Positions 17,126 to 24,945 of a stretch of 64,000 nucleotides of DNA are shown here, piece by piece. How positions within the stretch are numbered: the first letter of the stretch is position 1; the number at the start of each line of letters is the position of its first letter. Under the pieces are notes generated by a model. That model was not told the DNA's origin. It made no database searches and saw only the letters and a program-made list of their open reading frames with translations. The stretch is from Halosimplex pelagicum (GTDB lineage Archaea > Halobacteriota > Halobacteria > Halobacteriales > Haloarculaceae): contig NZ_CP058909.1 of the NCBI RefSeq assembly GCF_013415905.1, positions 124,001-188,000 on the forward strand. Reading direction: 5' to 3'. Made by a program: the position numbers and the translations under genes.

Positions 17126-18385
17126 CTACGACGGGTCGGTCCCGGTCTCGGTCGCCGTCTCCGTCCCTGTCGCCGTCTCCGTGTCGGTGGCCGTCTCCGT
17201 GGGGGTCCCGTCCGGCGCCCCGGTCTCGGTCGCCGTCTCCGTCCCCTCGGGCGTCCCCGTGGCGGTGTCGGTGCCCTCGCTCTCGGGGGTCACGAACCCG
17301 AGGTCGACGACGGCCTGGCCCTCGGCGGTGTAGGGACCGTCGTCGGCGCCCTCGCTGGTGACGAAGTCGTAGGAGTCGTCGTCGTCGGTGTCCAGGTGAG
17401 GCATCGGGATCAGCGGCTTCGTGGGCGCGGGCGGGAAGGGGACCTCGGTGACCGCGTCCGGGTCGTCGAGCGTGACTTCGACCTCGCGGTGGCGGCCGGG
17501 GTCGAGGTACTCCGAGACGCCGACGACGCTCGCGAACACCTCGCCGGTGAGCAGTCGCGCGTCGTGGAGCGCGACGAACCCGCCCTCCGAGAGCACCGTC
17601 TCCCCGACGGTCACGGCGTCGCCCGAGAGCGTCTGATTCTCGAAGTCCACGGTCGCGAACGGAGCGGCTTCGTCGCCGCTCGCCGCGTCGGTGTCGGTCG
17701 CGGTGCCGTCGGGCGTGTCGGTCGCGGTTCCGGTCCCGTCTGGCGTGTCGGTCGCGGTGCCGTCGGGCGTCTCCGTGGCGGTTCCCGTACCGTCGGGCGT
17801 CTCGGTCGCGGTCCCCTCGCCACCGGTCGCGTCGACGAACGCGAGGTCGACGACGGGGAGGCCTCCCTCCGCGAACGGGCCGTCCTCCTCGCCGTCGCTC
17901 GATACGAAGTCGTAGGTCTCGTCGTCGCCGGTCTCGCGATGGGGCATCGCGACGAGCGCGCCGGTCCCAGTGAGGCTCTCTGTCTCGAAGTCGGCGCCGG
18001 GCACGTCGAACAGCGTCGCGTCTGTCCCGTAGGTGACGCCCGCGTCGAGGTACTCGGAGACGCCGACGACGCTGCCGGTCACCTCCCCCTGGAAGAGGCT
18101 CACGTCGTGGAAGGTGACGTAGCCGGGGTCGGAGAGCGTCGCCTCGTCGACCGTGACGGTCGTCCCGTCGGAGGACTGGTTGGCGAACTGGACGGACGCG
18201 AACTGCCCGCTCGCGTCCTGCGTGTCCTCTCCGTCGCCGCCGTCGTCTCCGTCGTCGCCGCTCTGTCCGGAGACGACCGCCCCGGTTCCGACGGCGAGCG
18301 CGCCGGTCGCCAGCGCGCCGCTCTTGAGGAAGGTTCGTCGGCTCGGTTCACCCGTCGCTGATCGGTCTGTGGGTTCGTCTGTCAT
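17126..18385 (-). CDS. Tat-exported protein with two DUF7282-like domains and Thr-rich linkers
   Basis: A 419-residue protein with a twin-arginine signal (SRRTFLKSG near residue 15, hydrophobic core ATGALAVGTGAVVSG). Two copies of the same roughly 115-residue beta domain follow (about 65-190 and 240-365). Each starts FASVQF or FATVDF, has GYVTFHDVSLFQGEVTGSV or GFVALHDARLLTGEVFASV, and then VVGVSEYLD. Each ends with YDFV(S/T)S(D/E)G and VVDL(A/G)FV. They are separated by tandem T-E-T-P-D-G-T repeats, and a second Thr/Glu/Gly-rich repeat forms the C-terminus. There is no lipobox or C-terminal transmembrane helix, so it is probably released or cell-wall-associated. The domain matches haloarchaeal surface proteins known as DUF7282. 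Function is unknown. Confidence 0.82.
   Translation of the reverse strand: MTDEPTDRSATGEPSRRTFLKSGALATGALAVGTGAVVSGQSGDDGDDGGDGEDTQDASGQFASVQFANQSSDGTTVTVDEATLSDPGYVTFHDVSLFQGEVTGSVVGVSEYLDAGVTYGTDATLFDVPGADFETESLTGTGALVAMPHRETGDDETYDFVSSDGEEDGPFAEGGLPVVDLAFVDATGGEGTATETPDGTGTATETPDGTATDTPDGTGTATDTPDGTATDTDAASGDEAAPFATVDFENQTLSGDAVTVGETVLSEGGFVALHDARLLTGEVFASVVGVSEYLDPGRHREVEVTLDDPDAVTEVPFPPAPTKPLIPMPHLDTDDDDSYDFVTSEGADDGPYTAEGQAVVDLGFVTPESEGTDTATGTPEGTETATETGAPDGTPTETATDTETATGTETATETGTDPS
17690..17815 (-). repeat. Coding tandem repeat between the two DUF7282-like domains
   Basis: Units of about 12-24 bp built around GTCGGTCGCGGT and CCGTCGGGCGT repeat through this stretch and encode T-E-T-P-D-G-T or T-D-T-P-D-G-T. 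It is a linker and is likely to vary in length between strains. Confidence 0.7.
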
Positions 18386-18610
18386 CGGTGTGACTCCACC
18401 GACCGTTAGGAAGTTCCGTGGATAAAGCCGGGAAACCGTTTTCTCGGTAACCTCGGGGTAGCGCTCGGTAGCGTCGGCTACTCCGAGTAAGGCCGGTATC
18501 CGACGGGTAACGGCGGCTTTCCGGGTCGTCGACCTTGCGTGCGCGTGCCGGCGGTGCGAGCGGAGCGACGGCGCGGGGAACGGCGCGACCTCGACGGTCG
18601 ACGCCCGGGG

Positions 18611-19591
18611 TCAGGTCCAGCGGTCGAGGCCGGTCTGGACGACCGACTGCTCGATGCGCTCGAAACCGCGCTCGACCTCGCTCTCGGCGACCTCCCACTC
18701 CTCGCAGACGAAGGCTCGCGCCGCTTCGAGGTCGGGCTCGATCTCGCGGTCGAACTCGTAGTCGTCGGTGACGGCGGGCTCCAGAAACAGGTCGCGGATG
18801 CGGTCGGCGTTATCGACGTACACGTCCTCGGCCTCGAAAACCGTCCAGATGTCGCCGTGCTCGCGGACCGCCTTCACGGCGGTCTTGGGCCCGTAGCCCG
18901 AGATCCCCTCGTTGAAGTCGGTGCCCATCAGGATCGCGGCGTCGACCAGCTGCTCCCAGGTGATGTCGTGCTCGTCGAGCGTGGCCTCGAAGTCCATCAG
19001 CTCCGGGTCGCCCTTGCTGGTGAGCTGGCGCAGCGTCAGCGGCGCCCCCAGCAGGAGCGCGTCGTAGTCCTCCGTGCCGACGTAGTCGACCGCGCCCTCG
19101 CGGGCCATGTGCGTCGCCTGGGCCTCGCCCTCGGCGGGCGCCTCGATCACGGGCACGTCGAGCAGTTCGAGGGCCTCGCGAGTGGTCGAGAGGATCGTGT
19201 CGGTGAGCCGCTGGGTCTGGGAGTCCAGCCGCGCGACGGCGAGTTCGTCGCCGGCCTCGCGGGCCTCCTCCAGCCGCTCTTCCCGCTTCTCGCGGTCCTC
19301 CCGGCGCTGGGCGACTTCGTCGTCTTTGAGGTCGACGACGCTCCCGTCGAAGACGAAGACGGGGGTGATGTCGTGCTCGAAGAACTTCGGGAGCCCCTGG
19401 ACGACGCCGACGAGGTTGGCGACCTCCTCGCCGTCGGCGGTCGTGTATATCGAGTCGTTCGTCCAGCGGACGGTCGTCGTCAGGTACCGGTAGAGCCAGT
19501 TGTGCGCGTCGACGGCGACGACCGACCCCGACAGGTCGTCGAACGGCACCTCGTCGATGGCGGCCAGATCCCGGAGGTCTGCGTTTCCCAT
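18611..19591 (-). CDS. fen: Flap endonuclease 1
   Basis: A 326-residue structure-specific nuclease that removes 5' flaps during Okazaki-fragment maturation and repair. The N-domain carries [14 protein letters not shown] near residue 27 and VFVFDGSV with a catalytic Asp near 82. The I-domain has [13 protein letters not shown] near 153 and [13 protein letters not shown] with further metal ligands. The helix-hairpin-helix is [21 protein letters not shown] near 230. The C-terminus QTGLDRWT fits a PCNA-interacting (PIP) box. I choose the ATG at 19591; a GTG one codon upstream gives the same protein plus Met. It is divergent from the membrane protein at 19734, sharing a 142-bp promoter region. Confidence 0.96.
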   Translation of the reverse strand: MGNADLRDLAAIDEVPFDDLSGSVVAVDAHNWLYRYLTTTVRWTNDSIYTTADGEEVANLVGVVQGLPKFFEHDITPVFVFDGSVVDLKDDEVAQRREDREKREERLEEAREAGDELAVARLDSQTQRLTDTILSTTREALELLDVPVIEAPAEGEAQATHMAREGAVDYVGTEDYDALLLGAPLTLRQLTSKGDPELMDFEATLDEHDITWEQLVDAAILMGTDFNEGISGYGPKTAVKAVREHGDIWTVFEAEDVYVDNADRIRDLFLEPAVTDDYEFDREIEPDLEAARAFVCEEWEVAESEVERGFERIEQSVVQTGLDRWT

Positions 19592-19733
19592 CACCGCCCG
19601 ATAGGTCCAGCCCCGATTTGAATCCCCCGACCCGCACGGCGTCGTGACCGCGCGAGAACCGATCAGCTGTTTACCACGAACGTGTTTTCAGCCGGCCGTC
19701 ACATTCAATTCGGTCGGGCGTGAACGGGGAGGT

Positions 19734-20696
19734 ATGCTGGGGTCACTCGTGACGCGGCTGCGCCGCCCGGAGTACACGGGCGAGAACCGCTGTCTGCCGT
19801 GTACAGTACTCAACGTCGGGATCGCGTCGGTGGGAGCGACGCTGCTGGGGGCCTGGCTCGTCGCCGCCGGCTACTCGACGGCGGCCGCCGGCGTCGCGAC
19901 GGCCGTCCTCGCCGTCTCCCTGCTGACGATCTGGCTGCGGGGGTACCTCGTCCCCGGGACGCCGACGCTGACGAAACGGTACCTCCCTGCCCCCGTCCTC
20001 GCGGCGTTCGGGAAGACGCCGGACGGGTCGCCCGAGGGGATCGCGGCGGGCGTCGACGGCGACGCGGGGACGGACGCGAACGCGAGCGGCGCGACCGAGG
20101 AAGTCGGCGACGGCGCCGCCGAGGGGGACACCGGGGCGGCCGCGAGCGCCGGGAACGGGGACCGAGCCGAGGGGGAACCGGTCGACCCGGAGGCGCTGCT
20201 CGAACGCGCCGGCGCGATCGAGCCGTGTCGCGGCGACGACCGCTGCCTGACCGACGACTTCGAGCGAGCGTGGCGCGACGAGATCGACGCTATCCAGGCC
20301 GGCGACGACCTGGGCCCCTGGCTCGAACGGTTCGGCCTGGACGACGGCGAGGTGACGACGAAGGAGCTGGGCAACTCCTTCGCGGTCAGCGTCGACGGCC
20401 GGCGGGTCGGCTCCTGGGAGTCGGAGGCGGCGTTCCACGCCGACCTCGCGGGGGCGAAACTGCTCGGCGAGCGGCTGTCCGGCTGGGGAGGACTGTCGGC
20501 CCGGGACCGCGGGCAGGTCTGCAACGGCCTGCGCATCTTCCTCGAGACCTGCCCCGACTGCGGTAGTCCGGTGTCGTTCGGCACCGAGACCGTCGAGTCG
20601 TGCTGTACCAGTCGCACCGTCGCAGCGGTCACCTGCGACGACTGCGGCGCCCGCGTCTTCGAGTCGCCCGTCGACGACGAGGAAGTCGCCGCCTGA
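19734..20696 (+). CDS. Membrane protein with C-terminal zinc ribbon, unknown function
   Basis: A 320-residue protein from the ATG at 19734 (an extra 30 upstream codons look non-coding). A short N-terminal segment with CLPC near residue 20 precedes two transmembrane helices (about 27-48 and 54-72). An acidic low-complexity stretch (about 105-155) follows, then a soluble domain with CRGDDRCLTDDFERAW near 163. A zinc ribbon closes the protein: CPDCGSPVSFGT, a CC pair, and CDDCGARVFE near the C-terminus. The arrangement is typical of uncharacterised haloarchaeal membrane proteins. I do not recognise a function. The promoter must lie in the 142 bp shared with divergent fen. Confidence 0.75.
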   Translation: MLGSLVTRLRRPEYTGENRCLPCTVLNVGIASVGATLLGAWLVAAGYSTAAAGVATAVLAVSLLTIWLRGYLVPGTPTLTKRYLPAPVLAAFGKTPDGSPEGIAAGVDGDAGTDANASGATEEVGDGAAEGDTGAAASAGNGDRAEGEPVDPEALLERAGAIEPCRGDDRCLTDDFERAWRDEIDAIQAGDDLGPWLERFGLDDGEVTTKELGNSFAVSVDGRRVGSWESEAAFHADLAGAKLLGERLSGWGGLSARDRGQVCNGLRIFLETCPDCGSPVSFGTETVESCCTSRTVAAVTCDDCGARVFESPVDDEEVAA

Positions 20697-20719
20697 CGCG
20701 ATCGGGTGAGTCCGGGGCG

Positions 20720-21352
20720 TCAGACCGGCGGATCGACGGGTTCGGGCGGGTCTACCCCCTCCTTCGCCGCCAGGAATTCACGCTCGTCCGCCGAGAGGTC
20801 CGGCCCCTCGTCGGACTCGGTGCGCTCGCGGTACACGTCGAGCCCGGTCTGGTACGTCTCGCGCGTGCGATCGCCGGCGGACTGCCCCGCGCCGGCCGCG
20901 TCGCCCCCCTCGCCAAGCGGCCGGTCGAGGACGAGTTCGGCGACGCCGGTCTCCTCGCCGGTGAAGGCGAATCCGGCGCGGTACAGCGCCTGGTAGGCGA
21001 AGGGGTTGTTGACGGCGATGCGGGCGCGGTCGTAGCCCCGGTCGGCGGCGCGGGCGGCGACGAACGCCGCCAGGTCGGGGCCGATCCCCTCGCCGCGGCG
21101 GTCCTCGCGGACGGTGATATAGCGGATCCAGCAGGTCGCCGCGTCGGTGCGGTCCTCGTTGAACGCCGCGGCGGCGACCACGTCGGCGGCCGCCTCGCCG
21201 CCGTCGGTCACCGGTGGTCCCGCCGCCTCGCCCGTTCGGACGAGTGCCTTCCCGGTGTTCGACATCACAAACTTGCCGGCGTAGCTGAACGTCCGCCAGT
21301 CAAGCGTCAGCGTCGGCCCCGCCTCGGGCCACCCCAGCAGGACGTGCTCCAT
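20720..21352 (-). CDS. GNAT-family N-acetyltransferase
   Basis: A 210-residue protein. The acetyl-CoA-binding motif A is visible as ITVREDRRGEGIGPDLA (R/Q-x-x-G-x-G) near residue 80. The strand ARIAVNNPFAYQALYRAGFAFTGEE follows as motif B (residues about 108-130). GNAT enzymes move acetyl from acetyl-CoA to an amine; the acceptor is unknown. The last 70 residues are acidic and low-complexity, including repeated Gly/Ala, and likely disordered. It stands between a membrane protein and a divergent methyltransferase, so context gives no substrate. Length without the tail is normal for the family. Confidence 0.82.
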   Translation of the reverse strand: MEHVLLGWPEAGPTLTLDWRTFSYAGKFVMSNTGKALVRTGEAAGPPVTDGGEAAADVVAAAAFNEDRTDAATCWIRYITVREDRRGEGIGPDLAAFVAARAADRGYDRARIAVNNPFAYQALYRAGFAFTGEETGVAELVLDRPLGEGGDAAGAGQSAGDRTRETYQTGLDVYRERTESDEGPDLSADEREFLAAKEGVDPPEPVDPPV

Positions 21353-21484
21353 CGGCCGTGGCTACCGGACGCGGCCTCTTGTAGGACGCGATGGACGGAA
21401 GCCGGTCGGGAACCGTCGTTCCCGCCGACCGCCACGGTACCTGCCGCGACCACCGTTATCCCGGGGAAAGCCGTAGTCGACGGC

Positions 21485-22141
21485 ATGGCACTCGGCGACG
21501 TGGGCGTCTTCCACCGGTTCGCGCGGCTGTACGACCGGGCGATGTACGCGGCCGACCCCGAGACGCTGGAAGCGGGGCTCGACCTGGCCGAGCGGCCGGT
21601 CGAGCGCCTGCTGGACGTGGGCGGCGGGACCGGCCGGGCCTCGCGCGCGCTCGACGTGTCGCGACCGGTCGTCGTCGACGCGGCCCGGGGGATGCTCCGG
21701 GAGGCGCGAGGCCACGGTCTGGAAACCGTGCAGGGCGACGCCGCCCGGCTCCCGGTCGCCGACGAGTCGGTCGACGCGGTGCTCGTGGTCGACGCGCTGC
21801 ACCACATGGCCGACGCCGACGGCGTCGTCGCCGCGGCGTACCGCGCGCTTCGACCCGGTGGCGCGCTCGTGGTCCGGGAGTTCGACCCGACGACGCTCCG
21901 GGGTCGGGGGCTGGTCGCGGCCGAACACCTCGTCGGCTTCGACTCGCGTTTTCTCGCCGCCGACGCGCTGGCCGACCGCGTGGCCGCCGGCGGGTTCCGC
22001 GCGTCGGTCCCCGACCGCGGGTTCGGCTACACGGTCGCGGGCGTCAAGCCCGCGAGGGCGGGCGAAGCGGGCACGGCGGGCGAGGGCACCGGCGGGACGA
22101 CCGACGCCGACCGCGATCCTGCCGTCCCATCGAACCAGTGA
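21485..22141 (+). CDS. Class I SAM-dependent methyltransferase (UbiE/Methyltransf_11 type)
   Basis: A 218-residue protein starting at the ATG at 21485. Motif I is VERLLDVGGGTGRASRAL near residue 40, the acidic motif II VVVDAARGM follows, then the post-motif VDAVLVVDALHHM and ALRPGGALVVREFDPT near 120. HHM and the overall length fit the Methyltransf_11 group, which methylates small molecules such as quinones or lipids. The start has FHRFARLYDRAMYA, similar to UbiE-like enzymes. A disordered Gly/Thr/Asp tail closes the protein. The membrane protein DUF3054 gene starts about 28 bp later and could be co-transcribed. The substrate is unknown; a role in menaquinone synthesis is possible but not shown. 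Confidence 0.85.
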   Translation: MALGDVGVFHRFARLYDRAMYAADPETLEAGLDLAERPVERLLDVGGGTGRASRALDVSRPVVVDAARGMLREARGHGLETVQGDAARLPVADESVDAVLVVDALHHMADADGVVAAAYRALRPGGALVVREFDPTTLRGRGLVAAEHLVGFDSRFLAADALADRVAAGGFRASVPDRGFGYTVAGVKPARAGEAGTAGEGTGGTTDADRDPAVPSNQ

Positions 22142-22168
22142 AGGGGCGGCGCCCCCAGCCTTCGAGTG

Positions 22169-22600
22169 ATGACATCCGTCCGCACGGCGCTGGGCCGTCG
22201 CGTCGAGCCCGCGCCGTTCACCGCGCTGGTGGCGCTCGGGGATCTGGCCTGTATCGCCGCGTTCGTCCTGCTGGGCGTGACGGTCGGTCACGAGAGCATC
22301 GACCCGGCGGCGAACCCGGGCCGCGTCGCGGCCGTGATCCTCACGTTCGCCGCGGGCTGGGCGGTCACGGCCCTGCTCGGCGGGCTCTACGCGGCCGACG
22401 CCTACGGCTCCGCGAAACGAGCGGTCGCGCGGACGGTGCCCGCCTGGGTCGGCGCGGCGCTGATCGCGCAGGCGCTCCGGGCGACCGCGGTCGTCCCGGG
22501 CGGTGCCGCGGTCACCTTCTTCGTCGTCTCGGTCCTCGTCACGCTCGCGCTGCTGGTCCCGTGGCGCGTCGCGGTGAGCGTCCTCGCGTCGGACGGCTGA
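22169..22600 (+). CDS. DUF3054-like membrane protein
   Basis: A 143-residue integral membrane protein with four predicted helices (about 20-38, 53-75, 90-105 and 112-135). The segment FTALVALGDLACIAAFVLLG and the later GGLYAADAYGSAKRAVARTVPAW are as in DUF3054 proteins of actinobacteria and haloarchaea. A GTG one codon before the ATG at 22169 is an alternative start. The function of the family is unknown. It follows the methyltransferase by 28 bp in the same direction. Nothing in the sequence suggests a catalytic site; a transport or accessory role is possible. Confidence 0.8.
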   Translation: MTSVRTALGRRVEPAPFTALVALGDLACIAAFVLLGVTVGHESIDPAANPGRVAAVILTFAAGWAVTALLGGLYAADAYGSAKRAVARTVPAWVGAALIAQALRATAVVPGGAAVTFFVVSVLVTLALLVPWRVAVSVLASDG

Positions 22601-22689
22601 CCGCCTCGCCACTGGGCGCGTACAGTGTCACTGAGGGAACGAAGAGAGAAAGCGGCGCGGCGGACGGCCGCGCCCGGCAGTACCGCACA

Positions 22690-22740
22690 GGGGTGGTAAA
22701 CGCAGGGGGTGGCTCGCAGCGGTGGGGTGGATGTGGGGGG
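22690..22740 (+). other. G-run cluster (loose G-quadruplex pattern)
   Basis: Four runs of four to six G (22690-22693, 22705-22709, 22724-22727, 22735-22740) occur in 51 bp downstream of the small DUF7331-like gene, on the strand opposite its transcript. Loops are 7-14 nt, so any quadruplex would be weak. In a GC-rich genome this may be chance. Confidence 0.3.
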
Positions 22741-22809
22741 TCAGTTTGCCTCGCGATACCGGAGGGAGACGCCCGCGCCGGGGGCGGCCCCGTCGGGATC
22801 CGTCGTCAC
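22741..22809 (-). CDS. Possible 22-residue mini-protein overlapping the DUF7331-like gene
   Basis: A GTG at 22809 overlaps the TGA stop of the upstream small gene (GTGA). It opens a frame of 22 codons, reading MTTDPDGAAPGAG then VSLRYREAN, to the TGA at 22741. The overlap geometry is the same as between real coupled genes in this window. The peptide could also be the remnant of a longer C-terminus after a frameshift. No family can be assigned, and it may not be translated. Confidence 0.3.
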   Translation of the reverse strand: MTTDPDGAAPGAGVSLRYREAN

Positions 22810-22976
22810 TGCGACTCCTCGACCGGAACGGCGACTGTCGACTGGAGCCACGCCTCGTGGTTCTCGCGGTCGTAGATGACGAACTCCTCGTCGCCGATGT
22901 TGAGCTCGGCGTAGCGTCGCCGCTCCTCGTCCGATTCGGTCCGTCCGTCGGGGTCGTCCGTTGCGTCTGGCGTCAT
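22806..22976 (-). CDS. Small DUF7331-like haloarchaeal protein
   Basis: A 56-residue protein, ATG at 22976 to TGA at 22806. It has an acidic N-terminal third (PDATDDPDGRTESDEERRR), then a compact beta segment with YAELNIGDEEFVIYDRENHE and AWLQSTVAVPVEE. The Y-D-x-E-N-x-x-A-W-x-Q-S pattern matches a family of small haloarchaeal proteins I know as DUF7331. The function of that family is unknown. A perfect 9-bp stem hairpin lies 8 bases upstream of the start codon, which is unusual because most haloarchaeal transcripts have almost no leader. A TATA-like CTTATGG is near 23034-23040. Confidence 0.72.
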   Translation of the reverse strand: MTPDATDDPDGRTESDEERRRYAELNIGDEEFVIYDRENHEAWLQSTVAVPVEESQ

Positions 22977-22984
22977 TGTATCGT

Positions 22985-23004
22985 GAGTCGGCGCACGCCG
23001 ACTC
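22985..23004 (-). promoter_or_regulatory. Perfect hairpin in the leader of the DUF7331-like gene
   Basis: GAGTCGGCG at 22985-22993 and CGCCGACTC at 22996-23004 are perfect complements with a 2-base spacer, ending 9 bases from the ATG. It may act as an operator or as an RNA structure that hides the start of translation. Confidence 0.5.
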
Positions 23005-23228
23005 TCCCTCCACCCTCACTTTGCCGATGCCCCACCATAAGCACATGTGCCAGAGTATCACATAGGATAACGAGCGTTTCAGGGACGCTACGACGCATGC
23101 AAGACGTATTGTCCGCCGAGATGGTCGATTCACCGGACCTTTTCCGGGCGCCCCCGATTTCGATCGTGATAACGGATGTGCGGGGCGCGCGGTACCGACG
23201 GCCGGCATTCGCAGACGCCCGGTCGCCG

Positions 23229-23264
23229 ATCTCGCGGTTCTCGTGGATCTCGCGGTTCTCGTGG
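23229..23264. repeat. 18-bp perfect tandem duplication
   Basis: ATCTCGCGGTTCTCGTGG occurs twice without a gap (23229-23246 and 23247-23264) in non-coding DNA. Being identical copies, they probably arose by a recent slippage event. Confidence 0.8.
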
Positions 23265-23380
23265 GGCGCGCACCGCCGATATCGCTTCATAAGTTACTGA
23301 AATATTTTGGATTAGTTATCTCGTGGCGACGGAGCAAATATACAGTGGTAATATAGAATGGTATCCACGCATTTCGAGGA

Positions 23381-23391
23381 ACGCTTATGTA
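23381..23391 (+). promoter_or_regulatory. TATA box for the small membrane protein gene
   Basis: CGCTTATGTAT lies 28-38 bp upstream of the ATG at 23419, preceded by a purine-rich GAGGAA that suits the BRE. Spacing and composition are typical of a strong haloarchaeal leaderless promoter. Confidence 0.7.
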
Positions 23392-23418
23392 TTACTACTC
23401 CGTAGTTTACGATAGATT

Positions 23419-23640
23419 ATGACTGGATACTACGACCTCGTTCTCGGCCTCATCCCGCTCGCGCTCGGTGGAATCACGACTCTGCTCACCGCCTTCGGCT
23501 TCGCGCTCACGACGGCCATCCCGGTCGCGTCCGTCGTGGCCGTCGGCCTCATCGGTCACGCGATGTTCGTCAACGGCCCCGTCGACTCGACCCCGCGCTC
23601 GGCCGCGACCGACGACGGCGGCTTCCAGGCCGCCGACTGA
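23419..23640 (+). CDS. Small two-helix membrane protein
   Basis: A 73-residue protein. Two hydrophobic helices (about 4-28 and 31-51, with LIPLALGG and IPVASVVAVGLIGHAMF) are followed by a short polar tail (DSTPRSAATDDGGFQAAD). It has the strongest-looking promoter of the region, a clear TATA box in AT-rich DNA, so it may be highly expressed. It is similar in build to the many unannotated small membrane proteins of haloarchaea. No function can be assigned. It is not linked closely to the next gene, which starts 112 bp downstream. Confidence 0.75.
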   Translation: MTGYYDLVLGLIPLALGGITTLLTAFGFALTTAIPVASVVAVGLIGHAMFVNGPVDSTPRSAATDDGGFQAAD

Positions 23641-23752
23641 GCCGTTTGGACCCCCCTTCTCCCCGTCTTCTTCGCTTCTTCTCGACTCGCTCCGCTCTCA
23701 CCGTCTTCGCGTTCCCACCACCCCTAAGCCGTCGCTGGTCCTATCGGGCGAT

Positions 23753-24754
23753 ATGACGGACGACGGGACGCTGTTCCTGACCAGCGACGACGTGCGCGGA
23801 CTCGCGACGCCCGGAGAATACGTCGACGCGGTCCGCGAGGGGTACCGCGAGCGCGGCGAGGGCGCGCCGGCTCGCCCGCGCACGCGACTCACCGGCGGCG
23901 ACCCGCCGGGGATGCTCACCGGCTACACGGCGATGCTCCCCGAGACGGGCGCGATGGGCGGCTACATGTACACCGGCGGCTTCGGCTCCGGCGACGCCCA
24001 CTTCGTCCTTCCCCTCTTCGACGCCGACACCGGCGCGCCGCTGGCCGTCTTCGACGGCGCGAGCCTCAACCCCTTCAAGACGGGCGCGACCGGCGCGGTC
24101 GGCATCGACGCCCTCGCCCGCGAGGACGCGACCGGCCTCGCGGTGATCGGCAGCGGCTCGCAGGCCCGCGGCCAGCTCCGCGCGGCCGTCACCGTCCGCG
24201 AGTTCGACACCGTCCGCGTCTTCTCGCCGACCCGCCAGAGCCGGGAGTCGTTCGCCGAGGCGATGGACGAAGAACTCGATCCCGCGGTTCGGGCCGTCGA
24301 TTCGAGCGCCGAGGCGGTCACCGACGCCGACGTGGTGATCACCGCCACGACCGCCGCCGAGCCCGTGTTCGACGGCGCGGACCTGGCCGACGGCGCCCAC
24401 ATCACCTGCATGGGCCAGTACGACCCGGAGAAACGCGAAGTCGACGGCGAGACGGTCGCCCGGGCGACGTACGTCCCGGACCTGCGCGAACGCGTCGAGC
24501 GCGACGCCGGCGCCTTCCTGCTCGCTCGCGAGGAGGGCGCGATCGGCGACGACCACGTCCACGCGGAACTCGGCGAGGTCGTCGCCGGCGTCGAGCCCGG
24601 CCGGACTCGCGACGACGAGGTGACGCTGTTCGACAGCGGCGGCACCGCCATCGAGACGGTCGCTGCCGCCCACATGCTCTACGAGCGGGCCGTCGACACC
24701 GGACTCGGTCGAGAGATCGAGTTCCTGCCCGCGAGCCGGGCGTTCGAGGAGTAG
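23753..24754 (+). CDS. Ornithine cyclodeaminase / mu-crystallin family protein
   Basis: A 333-residue NAD(P)-dependent protein from the ATG at 23753. The family covers ornithine cyclodeaminase, alanine dehydrogenase of archaea and ketimine reductases. The Rossmann motif is GLAVIGSGSQARGQLRA near residue 125 with VRVFSPTRQSRESFAE, the N-terminal substrate loop is PPGMLTGYTAMLPETGAMGG near 45, and the conserved K is in NPFKTGATGAVG near 105. DADVVITATTA and HITCMGQYDPEKREVD are standard. Archaeal members often act as L-alanine dehydrogenase, so the ornithine substrate should not be taken for granted. It is monocistronic as far as can be seen. Confidence 0.9.
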   Translation: MTDDGTLFLTSDDVRGLATPGEYVDAVREGYRERGEGAPARPRTRLTGGDPPGMLTGYTAMLPETGAMGGYMYTGGFGSGDAHFVLPLFDADTGAPLAVFDGASLNPFKTGATGAVGIDALAREDATGLAVIGSGSQARGQLRAAVTVREFDTVRVFSPTRQSRESFAEAMDEELDPAVRAVDSSAEAVTDADVVITATTAAEPVFDGADLADGAHITCMGQYDPEKREVDGETVARATYVPDLRERVERDAGAFLLAREEGAIGDDHVHAELGEVVAGVEPGRTRDDEVTLFDSGGTAIETVAAAHMLYERAVDTGLGREIEFLPASRAFEE

Positions 24755-24776
24755 GGGCCGCGAGGGCCGAACGGTA

Positions 24777-24932
24777 TCAGTCGCCGTCTTCGACCGCGGT
24801 CCCGCAGGCCGGACAGTCGCGCCGTCGGTCGAACGAGAGCCCGCAGTAGCCACGCGACCCCGGTGTCCCGTGGCCGCCCCGGGCTGTCAGCCGGTCACCG
24901 ATCCGGTCGCGCAGTCTGTCGCCGATACTCAT
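24777..24932 (-). CDS. 51-residue zinc-ribbon-like mini-protein
   Basis: ATG at 24932 to TGA at 24777. The first 20 residues (MSIGDRLRDRIGDRLTARGG) form an amphipathic charged helix. Then comes a half zinc ribbon, RGYCGLSF with CPACG twelve residues later, and an acidic end. Only three cysteines are present, so a fourth ligand may be the His at about residue 21 or come from a partner. It follows the zinc-ribbon gene at 25116 by 13 bp in the same direction, and the two probably share a transcript. Such mini zinc fingers are abundant and mostly uncharacterised in haloarchaea. Confidence 0.55.
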   Translation of the reverse strand: MSIGDRLRDRIGDRLTARGGHGTPGSRGYCGLSFDRRRDCPACGTAVEDGD

Positions 24933-24945
24933 GGTCGGTCTCCGG

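Larger units (their letters stand above)
22977..23418. other. 442-bp intergenic region, AT-rich at its right end
   Basis: No convincing gene. It contains a hairpin next to the DUF7331-like start (22985-23004), the palindrome GCACATGTGC (23041-23050) and an 18-bp tandem duplication (23229-23264). From about 23286 to 23418 it is an unusually AT-rich stretch ending in a TATA box for the gene at 23419. The AT-rich part stands out strongly from the roughly 70% GC surroundings. Confidence 0.6.

Noticed and set aside
22973..23290. 105-codon minus-strand frame in the 23-kb gap
   Set aside because: It contains the 18-bp duplication as HENREI repeats and shows no codon bias or conserved pattern; the gap has features of non-coding DNA.
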